A stretch of 64,000 bases of DNA, from NCBI GenBank assembly GCA_022749755.1, contig CM040446.1:7056715-7120714 (forward strand), written 5' to 3'. Each line of letters opens with the position of its first letter. Position 1 is the first letter of the stretch. The notes beneath the pieces are model-generated. The model did not search any database. It saw only the letters and a program-made list of their open reading frames with translations, and was not told the DNA's origin. Origin of the DNA: Azadirachta indica (Eukaryota > Streptophyta > Magnoliopsida > Sapindales > Meliaceae). Positions 23,401 to 33,769 of this stretch are shown here, in pieces. Made by a program: the position numbers and the translations under genes.

Positions 23401-26400
23401 TAAAGTTATAAGTTACAAATCAAATATATATTTATTCATAATGTTAAGTACTTATTTGATTTAGCTTTTTCATTAGTTAAAATAATTTCATAATGGTAAA
23501 AACTATTTTATTTTTTGTAATAGTAAAAATTATTTTTAAATTTTTGGATGTCATTTGGTTAATATTAGAGAAGACTTTTTAAAAATTAAAAAATTATTTT
23601 TTCTTCTATTAAAAAAAGTCCAAATTTTGAATATTTAGCTACATAAATTTTCGAGCTATTTTAAAGATAAAATTGTGTAAAATATTCTTACTTTTGATAC
23701 TTTAAATTATTTGTTTAAAATAAAATATTAAAAATTTTGTCTATTTTAAATAGTTTTTCATTCACTTATTGTAGGACAAATAATTTTATTATTAAAGTTA
23801 AGGTTTATTATTATTTGTAATATTTATAAATATTTTTTAGTATTTATCTTTGTTATTCTATTTTTCAGTTTTTAATTTATGACAATAAATTATTAAATAT
23901 GTTAATACTTTAATATTAAAATTTTAAACAATAAATTATATTATATTTAAAAATAAAACTAGTGAGTAGTTAAAATTTTTATTAAAAAATAAAAAAAATA
24001 AAATAAAATATAAATTTACCTAGTTTATCCCTCGGCGCGTTAGAATTAATGGTTAGAATTAATGGTCAGTTATCATTATTGGGAGTAAAATAGTGATTTT
24101 CAATAAAAGTATATATATTTGATGTATATTAATAAATTTTAATGTAAATAGAAAAACTCTTATTTTTATAATAAGTGATCAAATTAATTACTTTTAAATC
24201 ACCATAAAATAAAATGGGAAAAGCCAACAAAATCCATTTAAACCAAACAATGAAATAAAAAAATTAAGTTAAAATAAAATAGAAGAAAAAAGTTGTGGTT
24301 GTCCAAAATTTGAACGATGACAAGGTCAGCTTCATTGACTGTCTCCGCTTTCCCTTTAAGCTTCATTTTCTTAAATCATTTTATTTTCAATTACTAATAT
24401 TGGAATAATAATATTTCTGTCCCTAAACAATAATAAAATTATGAATTTAGATGTATTTTCTCCATTTTACCATTTTAGTCCACATACTTTATTTTGTTAT
24501 ACTCTTTTAAGATGGTGTACTATTAGGGATGATAATGGGGTAAGTTCAGGGAAGGTTTTGCCATTCCTGAACCCACCCTATTTGGAGCGAGTTTATTCCC
24601 CAAATTTGTCTCTCGCTTATTTTTAAAGAAATAGGGTCATGGCCAACTTATCTCAATTTTTAATCCACCCGCCCCAAACTCAATCCCATTTGACCCTATT
24701 TAACCAAGTTATAGTACCGCTATAATCTCTAAACTATAGTACTTAAATTTTATATCACATAACCTTACTATAATACATATTATAATTTATGTGTATATTG
24801 CAATAACATAATTCAAAATTTGGGCCTAATACAGTAAACTACAATATGGTTGCTATAATATTTTTTAGGGGTAAACGGGGTTGATAGGGTGAAATTTATA
24901 ATTCTAATTCAACTCGTTTTCAAAAGGGTTGAGTTTTTAAGCCTTGAACTCACTTAATTTTTTAAAAGGGTTGGATTTTTAAGCCTCAAATCTGCTGCAA
25001 ATGGGCCAGGATGGGGCGAAAACTTATGAGTTCGGAGATTTTGGCCAATTGCTATGTAGTAGGGACCAAAATGTTGCCTTAACAATTTTATCCCATGTTT
25101 TACAATATAAAATTGAAGAATGATATACAAATAAAAAATACCAAAGTGTTGGTACCTAAATAAAAAAAATGCCTGAATTAATAATATTAAAAAGGTAGGC
25201 AAATACGTTGACTAATTGACATATAAAAAAGTTGGATTAAAGCTTAAGTATTGGTAAGTGTTTGGTAAGGCAGGACGTGATCCTAAGAATATGATATAAT
25301 GTAGAGAAGACAAAGACACTGATTCGCCGGTTTTACCTTTCTTCATAACTCATATTAAATAAATAAGTCCACTTCACTAGTTGCTAAAATGCAACTTTTC
25401 CCACTATATATTTAATTATTAATTTCAAATCATACGTTACACTTGACAATACATAATATGTGAAATATTATATCACATAATTAGGTCACAATCAATATTA
25501 AAATATTATTAAATTTTACCATTATGTAAATTTTATTTAATATTAAAATGTTGTGACTTTTAAATTATAGTTAGAACTGGACATTAAAAATTAAAATCTA
25601 AAAAAATAGACAGAACTAAATTGAAACCGATGGATTCAATCCAGTTTTATATAATATTAGTTTGGTTTTAATTCTACATTTAAAAAAAATCAAAATTTTT
25701 AATTTGATTTCAACTCTAACTCAAGAAACTCAGACCAAATAAACAAATATTAGTTTATATTTTTATTTATTTACTTAATGTAATCTTAACCGTCTATAAA
25801 TTTAAGGGTAAATTATGACCATTCATTTGTACAAATGTATTATAAAGTATAGAATTAAAATGACTTTATTTACATATATTTAACATAAAAACGAAATTAT
25901 ATTTTGAAAAAATTTACAAAAAATCAAATTGGACTAAATCAAAATTGACTAATTCGATTTGATTAAATAGTATTCGATCCAGTTAAGTCATAAAAATAAA
26001 ATTTGAATTTTTTTTATTTTAGTCTAATTCGGACCTGACCATGTCCACTTTTAATTATAACTACTATTAAATAAAAATATAATTATAAATATAATTTAAT
26101 TTGTCAATATTATATTAAAAATTTATCAATTTTTTCATACGTGTAAAAACCAAGAGAGCTGTAATATAATTGTTAGAGCTTAGACTCTTGCTAAACTATT
26201 AGTAGATGATTTCGTTTTGATTAAGTTTGCGGAAATTGTGAAATTATTGGGAATATTTTTTTAATGAAAAAATATATAAATTAATAAGAAGTTTTAACTT
26301 GCTCAAATCAAATGCTCCTCTCTCTCTCTGTCGGCAAAGTAATCATCACTTGTAAGGAAAATAGGCTGGGCATACAATAGAGAAAAGGATAAAATATCAG

Positions 26401-26830
26401 GGAAATGGACGATCATGCATGGAATTGGACCCACTTACATTGACAATCAAAATCAAATATAATCATTTGATTATAGACTTAACTTCCATTTGTATTTGTC
26501 ATTTTGTACATGATGAAGATGATGAACTCTTTTTTACTTGTCATATTGTTTTTGTCAGAAATACATTGCTTGCCATCAGTGGGTTTCTGAATTTCTGATT
26601 TCACAAATCTTCATTGGGTTGTATAAATATATATTTTCAATTTTCAACCCACTTCAATTTTCCTTTTCTTTAAGGTTGGGTTTTTTTTTTTTTTTCTTTA
26701 AACCACTTAGGCCTTTGCCCTAATAGTGAGCAGCCTGGACTGCAAATTGGAAATATTATTTCTCAATTATAAAAAATATTATCCACCACATATGTGAAAC
26801 TCATTATATTAAAATGTGAGTTATCCAAAT
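23401..26830. other. AT-rich gene-free tract
   Basis: No coding region recognized. At 24524 a TAGGGATGATAATGGGG motif resembles the end of hAT-like non-autonomous repeats, but no inverted partner was found. An imperfect tandem pair of about 40 bp (AAAGGGTTGAGTTTTTAAGCC and AAAGGGTTGGATTTTTAAGCC) lies at 24920-24990. Open frames at 24441, 24954 and 26538 look random. Confidence 0.5.
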
Positions 26831-27080
26831 TAGGTGAAAGATATTTAAATAGTACCATATGTGAGTCCATTAAAAATATCGAATATTCAATTAATATCAT
26901 ATGTGACTCTCTAAAAAATTTTTGATAAAATATTTAGGTAATATTATATACGACTCAATAAATATCGAATATTCTAATAGTATCATATAAGACTCTATCA
27001 AAAATTTTCAACAAAATATATAGGTGATATCATATGTGATTCTATAAATAATTTTCAATAGATTTATGATATAATATTAA
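26830..27080. repeat. Degenerate tandem repeat
   Basis: Several imperfect copies of a unit built around ATCATATGTGACTCTATAAA, TTTTCAA and AAAATATTTAGGT. Unit length is about 50-60 bp, with drift. Confidence 0.65.
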
Positions 27081-27884
27081 AAAAAATTCTTTTCTTTAAG
27101 CAATGTGATAGGACCAGTTTGAATTAGATTGTAAATAGAAGCATGTAGTGACACCGTATTAAAATAAATGAATAGAATAATGTGTTTTGTATTGAATTAA
27201 AATTTATAATTTATAATTATTAATTTAAAAATAAATACATCATGAACAAAAAATCATAATTACTATTATTTGACAATTATCATCATCGCCGACTGTTATA
27301 TTTTATCATTATTTTACTTTCTTACTTATATCATTAGAATTTTGTTAATTAATTTATGCAATCACGCTTTTATTAGCACTATTAAAGTTGTCATTTGCTA
27401 TAAAAACCAGAAAAGAAATTTGGTTGATATACAACTATGTTGTTTAACTGTAAAGAGTAACAATATATTGTCATTTTTTTTACTAACGGTCGATTTTTAT
27501 AATAGTGGTTATCTTATTTTATATCGTCACTCATTGTCAATGTTATATAGTGATCAAATTTTTTTTTTACCATTTCTCAACAAATTATCTCTTTAATATT
27601 GATGATTATTGTAAGGTTATATAAAGCGGTTTATTAAGAATTTTGATAATAATGACAATGACTTTAACATATGATCATCTATAGAGATTGAAGGTGGATA
27701 ACAACTATAAAAAATAACTGTACTGAATTTGATTATGGATGACCAAATATTCTCGCTTTATCTACAAAAAATTTTCAAGTTAAATATTGCAATAAACGAA
27801 TATAAAATAATAAAATTTTTCATGATAAACAAGTGGATGTGTGAGGGTTTTATTTGGACAAAATTAGCTACAAATCATTCTTTT

Positions 27885-28734
27885 AAGGGATATTGTATTT
27901 TATCCCCTTAAGTTTTGAAGTAAAGTCAATATATCCCCTTATTTTGAAAAAGGTAAAAAACCCCTTTATATTTTGGAAAAAGTCAAGATACCCTAGAGTT
28001 ACTATTTATATTTTAATTTGACCATTTTACCTCTCTCCTATCAAAAATATATAAAATATATAATTATATATTTTTTATTTTTTATAATAGTGAATACAAT
28101 TTTATTGTAACATTTAAATTATAAAAAATTAAAATAATATTTTAACCATTAATTATTTCTTTCCTTCAAAATTTATAATCAAATATATATATCTAATTAT
28201 ATATAATTTCTAAAATATATCATATTATTAAAATAATTTATTTAAAAAATTATGTATAATTAATTGTAGAATTTTTTAGAACAAAAATTTTTTGTCAAAA
28301 TTTCTTAAATATTTACACAATTATACATAAATTTGACAATATTAATTATATATAATTTTTAAAATAAATTATTTTAATAATATGACATATTTTATAAAAA
28401 TATATAATTAAATATTATGTGACTTTAATAATAGAAATGGAAAAAAACAAATAATTAAAGATCAAAATATTAGTATAATTTTAAATTTAAACATCAGAAT
28501 AAGATTATATTAGGTATTATAAAACAAAAAAATAAAAAAAATATAATTATTTTAAATATTTTTAATAGTAGAGGAGTAAAATGGATAAATTAAAATAAAA
28601 TAGATAAATAAGATATAACCTAGGAGATATTTTGACTTTTTCCAAAATTTAGGGAGATATCTTAATTTCTTTAAAAATTTAAGAGGATATACTAACTTTT
28701 CCTAAAAATTAGGGGGTAAATTATGATATCCTTT
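27885..28734. mobile_element. Foldback (MITE-like) element, 0.85 kb
   Basis: The left end AAGGGATATTGTATTTTATC pairs with the reverse complement of the right end, AAAGGATATCATAATTTACC. The arms remain alignable for about 170 bp, through TTTTGGAAAAAGTCAA and CCATTTTAC. The centre is AT-rich and non-coding. I found no secure target duplication, so the superfamily is open. Confidence 0.75.
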
Positions 28735-28947
28735 GTCTAAATTAACATAGCAAAATGCATCTTAATTTTGAACCAAACACTAAATAAATCAAAGTAATAG
28801 GTGTGATGACCCTAAAGTTGTTGGTATAGTTATGTTTGCTTACCTTTAATGTAGAATCCTATTAAATAATAATGGTCAACTTTATAATGTGACCCAGAAA
28901 GTGTAATGGGAAAATGACCTCTAACTGCTTGACAAAATTTCACTTAA

Positions 28948-28956
28948 TTAATTAAT
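28948..28956. repeat. Left target-site duplication, TTAATTAAT
   Basis: Identical to 29658-29666 on the other side of the 701-bp foldback element. Confidence 0.6.
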
Positions 28957-29657
28957 AGGATAAAATTTCTTTTAATCCCAAATGTTTAGCCTAACACTAT
29001 AAGTTTTAATAATTTTAAAAAATATTTATAAAATTTTTAATTTTTAAAAAATAATAATTGTGCTCATATACAATAATAATTATTAAAAAATAATTAATAA
29101 ATTTCTAAAATTTAATAAAATACAATATATTTTTTTTAAAATATATTCATTAAATAGATAATAATATTATTTTATAACACATTAATAATATAATATGTAT
29201 ACATTTATTTATTTTTCATTGATTGTTTGTTTTTATTATTTTGTTTATATTTTAAATATATATTTTATTTAAATTACAATATAATCATAAAAATTTATTA
29301 TAAATATGTTATAAAATAAATAAATTTATAAATTTATATTTTATTAATAAATTAACATTTATTTGTTTTTTTTTTTTATTTAATTTTTAATAATTACGAG
29401 TGTTAATTTATTTTTATTTATTTTTTATAAATAATTACAATACAATTGTTTTATTTATATATTATTAAAATACTATTTTTATTTATCTAATTAATATATT
29501 TTATTAAATATATTATATTTTATCAAAATTTAAAGATTTATTAATTTTTAATTTTAAAATAACTATTATTATATAAAAAAATTTTAAGATATTTTAAAAC
29601 TATTAGAACCTATAATGATATTAGACTAAATTCTTTGAACTAAAATGACTTTTACTC
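28957..29657. mobile_element. MITE of about 701 bp, probably Mutator type
   Basis: Terminal inverted repeats of about 90 bp: left AGGATAAAATTTCTTTTAAT, and right reverse complement GAGTAAAAGTCATTTTAGTT. Both continue into TTTAGCCTAA/TTTAGTCTAA and TTTTAATAATTTTAAAA-like sequence. A perfect 9-bp duplication TTAATTAAT flanks it. Because the site is AT-rich, a chance match is possible but unlikely at exactly both edges. No open frame inside. Confidence 0.7.
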
Positions 29658-29666
29658 TTAATTAAT
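29658..29666. repeat. Right target-site duplication, TTAATTAAT
   Basis: Perfect copy of 28948-28956. Confidence 0.6.
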
Positions 29667-30199
29667 ATTTCACTTCCAAATCCAATGACTCTCACCTTCG
29701 CACGATTTTCTCTTGTTACGAGGCCCTCCACCTTAATGCCTAATATGTGCAAATGTTGTGTTGGGTATATTAATTAGAAAATCTTCTTAATATATGTAAA
29801 TTCAAAACATAATCATAAGATAAGGACATATCAAGAGTAATTAACATAAGATAGCAGGGAAAATTTTGGTTTGAGTGTGCTGAGGTATACTGACAAGTAT
29901 TCTTCTAAAATTAAAGAGTCTATTTCTTTGTATGCGTGGTGTTGGTTCTTTATGACTCTAAGATACAACTCAACACCACAAAAAATCTTCTTGATGAACT
30001 TAACAAGCAGAAACCACAAAAAAAATCAAGTTTTCCACGTTCCGATTATTTAAAACATTTTTCAAAAAAGGGTATATATATATATATATTATGGATCTAG
30101 TCTGTCTTTTAAGCGTAGTTTAGGTAATTTGGAACATACGTGACACTTTTATAAGTTCGACAAAGATACTAATTATAAACGATAGATATAATCTATAAT
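29667..30199. other. Spacer, no gene seen
   Basis: Overlapping 60-codon frames on both strands near 29850-30050 show no family features. A short (TA)n run lies at about 30073. Confidence 0.5.
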
Positions 30200-30625
30200 C
30201 GTATATATAGAGGTGGCAAATGGGTTATGACACCGTGATATGATATGTATAATAAAATAAATGAACCAAACCCAATCTATGGCATAGTTACTGTACATAT
30301 CAAGTCAAGTCAGACTGTTAGAAAGCAGTTTATATAGGCTATATAGTTTTATAAATAGTATTTATGAATAGTAAATAGTTGTACTGTACATAATAAATAG
30401 TAATTACTTTTTAATTTTTATGGGTTAAATAGTAATATTATTGGCTTTTTTTATCCCAGTATGGCATGATTACTGTTCACAATAGGACATGACCCATGGA
30501 CTATTTTTCTCGGTCTAGTCCATAAAAAATTATCATACTATACTGAACTGTTTTAATACTGATAACGAGAAATTAACTGTGTCGTACTTGGTCAGCTCGC
30601 CCATTTTATCACCTCTAAATATACG
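30200..30625. mobile_element. MITE of about 0.43 kb with 25-bp terminal inverted repeats
   Basis: The left end CGTATATATAGAGGTGGCAA pairs with the reverse complement of the right end CGTATATTTAGAGGTGATAA. The body is non-coding, with two related TTACTGTACA/TTACTGTTCA blocks. The TAGAGGTGGCAA core is common in plant hAT-type MITEs, but no 8-bp duplication was evident. Confidence 0.7.
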
Positions 30626-30682
30626 TTAAATATTTTTTCCAACACGTTTATTGTCAACTTCTTCAATCAAGTATGGTTTAAA

Positions 30683-31973
30683 TAGGGATGGTAATGGGGT
30701 AAGTAGGGTGAGGGTGGGGAGACACGCCCCATTCCCCACCCCTTTTTTAGTTTAACCTCCCATTTTCCGCCCTATTCCCCAATAAATTTAATGGAGTGGG
30801 GATGGAGAATCTCCATATGGAGAATAGGTTCCTCATCCCTATATTAATTTTTTATTTCATTTTATTTTATAAATTAGTTTTAGTAATATGAAAATTTAAT
30901 TAACTTAAACAAAAATATTATTAATATATTATTGAAAACACAATTTAGGATTTTTCTAATTTTTAATTTTTAATTTTTATTTTTTATTTGTATATTTTAT
31001 TTTTCATAACATTAAGGTAGCGTTTATTTTTTATATTTGAACTCTGAACATAATTGAATATGAATTTAATTGAAATCTGAATTTGAATGGTATGTTCTTT
31101 TTTATTTTAAAATATTTGAAAATAAGTATTAAGCTGTTTATTTTGACAAAATAAAAAAAATTGAAAATTGATATTTTGACATATATACCTTTTAAATAAT
31201 ATACTTATATTTATAATAATTTTGATTATATTAACAAAATAATAGATAAAAAAATTAATAATTATATTAGTATATACATTATTTATTTATTTTATATATA
31301 ATTTTTTTTTTAAAAAATAATTTGTAATTAATGATATAAAAATTAATAAAAATGATGTCATATTGTAATATAGTTGTAATTATGTAAATATATAAATTTA
31401 TTGTAATAATTAAATTATAAAATAAATAAGATTAAGAAGACAAGCATAGTTTTAATTTTGTTAGTAAATAAATTAATAAAATAGAGATATTTTAAAAAAA
31501 ATAAAAATACGAAATTATTTAAATATTTGCTGATTTAAATTTAAGTCAAAATTTTAATTTAATTATATTAAAAATTTTTAACAAATATTCAAATATAAGT
31601 TAAAAAAAACAAACAACTCTTAAACATATGAATAAATATATGCAGATTTCAGCCAAAAAATAAATAATTCCTAATTCATAACCTCACAATTTTTTATCCT
31701 TAATTATATTTAATTATAATATATAATTTTAAAAATTATAATATAAAATTATATTTAAATATATAAAATTTAATTTATAAATTATAATATATTTATATTA
31801 TATTTTAATAAAAAATGGGTTGATGGTAGAATTAGAAGAGGTAAATCAATCTCTATTTAATTAATAAATTAAAAATTAATTTTTATCAATTTTTTATAAT
31901 TTTATTTAAATTCTTTCCCATCGTAAATGGATCCCACAAATTTAGTGCCTCACCTAAACTTTTGTCATCCCTA
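30683..31973. mobile_element. hAT-like non-autonomous element of about 1.3 kb
   Basis: TAGGGATGGTAATGGGG at the left and, reverse-complemented, TAGGGATGACAAAAG at the right form short imperfect terminal repeats. The interior is AT-rich and contains a second nested MITE (31013-31628). Flanking 8-mers (GGTTTAAA and ATTTTTAA) match poorly, so the duplication is not proven. Confidence 0.55.
31013..31628. mobile_element. Nested MITE, same family as the copy at 63571
   Basis: The ends AAGGTAGCGTTTATTTTTT and (reverse complement) TTTAAGAGTTGTTTGTTTTT are inverted repeats. The reverse complement of 31330-31628 aligns well with 63612-63985. That second, independent copy confirms a repeat family. Confidence 0.7.
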
Positions 31974-33380
31974 ATTTTTAAAATTAATACAATTAATCAA
32001 AATTAAAGGACTTTGATTTGACGTAGCCTTAATTCTGTCGCATTCATCAATGTTCATTGTCTCCTCATTCAATTAGTTATGGTTACAAATGTAGGCAAAT
32101 TATTGCAATGACTTTAATTGCGGGGTGATATCATAATTCATTTTTTCCTACATCATCTATCTTTCCACTATTTCAAACGGGGAAGGGCATTTTATTTTAT
32201 AAATAACACGCACGCACGTGAACGAGACAGAATTAATAATATTGTTACGTTACTTATAAATTATTAAATTTAAATTTATCTACGAATTAAAATTATGTTT
32301 AATATAAATATATTAATTATATATTAATAATATAATTATATATAATTTTAATAATTAAATACATATAAATTTAACGATTTATAATTGATATACAAATTTG
32401 TGTAAAATAAAAAACTGTTAATTTTATATAGAAAAATGAATCACTCTCTTTTTGATACAATTTTTAATTAAATTATAAATTACTCTCCTTTTGTTTTAAA
32501 TATAATACAATTTTTACATTACACTCTTTTGACTTAAAAGAAAAATTGTAATTAACATTTCGTGACTAAAATTTTGTATGTGTGATATATGTTGTAACTT
32601 GATTAATATTTGTTTCTAGCAACCTAATTTTATAGTAGTTATGTCCAAATCGTTATGTCCAAATCATGTTGGTTTGAATTTGATCAATGGTTACATATTT
32701 TATTTTATGGAAGTTCGAATTGACTTGATATCTCGTTAAATTATTTTATACTATAGCATTAATAAATCATGCGAAATCTTAGTTATACAATTATGGATCA
32801 TGTTGTATGGAATAAATACTAAGACAACATTTAAAATTATTATGAATAAATTATAAGTAATTTATTTTATTACTTTTGTATATGTATTTTATATTAATTA
32901 TTTTATAACATGGTACATTTTTGACAATAACATATAAGGCGAATGAATTACTTTTAAAAAAAAACAGTTTATTCAATAATTCATAATAATATTGAACACT
33001 ATTATCAGAAATTTAGTGACAGTTATAACTTTTGATTGGATTTAATTTTTTTATAACTCACAAATATCTGCATATTATTTTATAATTTATAAAAATTTAA
33101 AATTTATTTATCTATTTATTAAGTGGATGGTGCTTAATTGGCTAGGTAGTCGTATTCATATAATTACCAATCACAATAAATACCAAATTTAAAGAAAGAA
33201 TACAATGTGGGGGCCCTCACGGTAAGCTTCGCAATTTTTTCTTTCTCTGGTGGCAGATTCGTAATTTTATGAAAATCAAAATCCATCTTTTTCAAATCGA
33301 ACCACGCCCATTCACAAAAAGAAAAGAAAGTGAAAAACTGGCTTCAGTGGTGCCACCGCCAACTTTAAATTGTAACGATT
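31974..33380. other. AT-rich upstream region of the BRCT gene
   Basis: No gene recognized. AT-rich up to about 33200, after which base composition becomes less extreme, as expected near a promoter. A direct repeat ATGTCCAAATC occurs twice near 32641. Confidence 0.5.
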
Positions 33381-33769
33381 CTCGTTTTGCTGCCTTCTGA
33401 ACCAAGTAAAGCAAACCCAGTTATTGACTACTCATTTCAGTCAGACCCAAAAGCCAAAGAGAGAGAAGGAAAGCACTCAGTTCAAAAAAATTCTTTTTTT
33501 TTTTTTGTGTTTTTTAGAATAATCTTTTGTATATTCAGCCAAAGATGGACGACAGATAGTTTAGATCGCTCAAAGTTCTCATTTTTTGTCTCCCATTTGT
33601 TACTTTTACTCTCTTTGATTCCTCTTCTCTGCGCAATAGATTCATATTCATATTCCTCTTCTTTTTTCTTGTTAAAAAGTCTATATATTGTCCGTTTTCA
33701 ACGTCAGTTTGAAGAAGAAAATTATTTGTTTTTGGTGTTTTCTGTTTTCTGTTTTCTGGGAATGTTAAA
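33381..33769 (+). promoter_or_regulatory. Probable 5' leader of the BRCT gene, with an overlapping upstream ATG
   Basis: Pyrimidine-rich, less AT-biased sequence before the start codon. An ATG at 33762, eight bases before the chosen start, opens a 12-codon frame (ending 33800) that overlaps the main start in another frame. It could reduce translation. The transcription start is not visible. Confidence 0.45.

Noticed and set aside
24524..25060. Possible hAT-like element starting TAGGGATGATAATGGGG
   Set aside because: No inverted partner end was found, unlike the unit at 30683-31973.
27270..27596. 108-codon open frame, the longest in the central gene-free tract
   Set aside because: Hydrophobic, AT-driven composition, no family resemblance, and inside sequence that is otherwise repeat-like.
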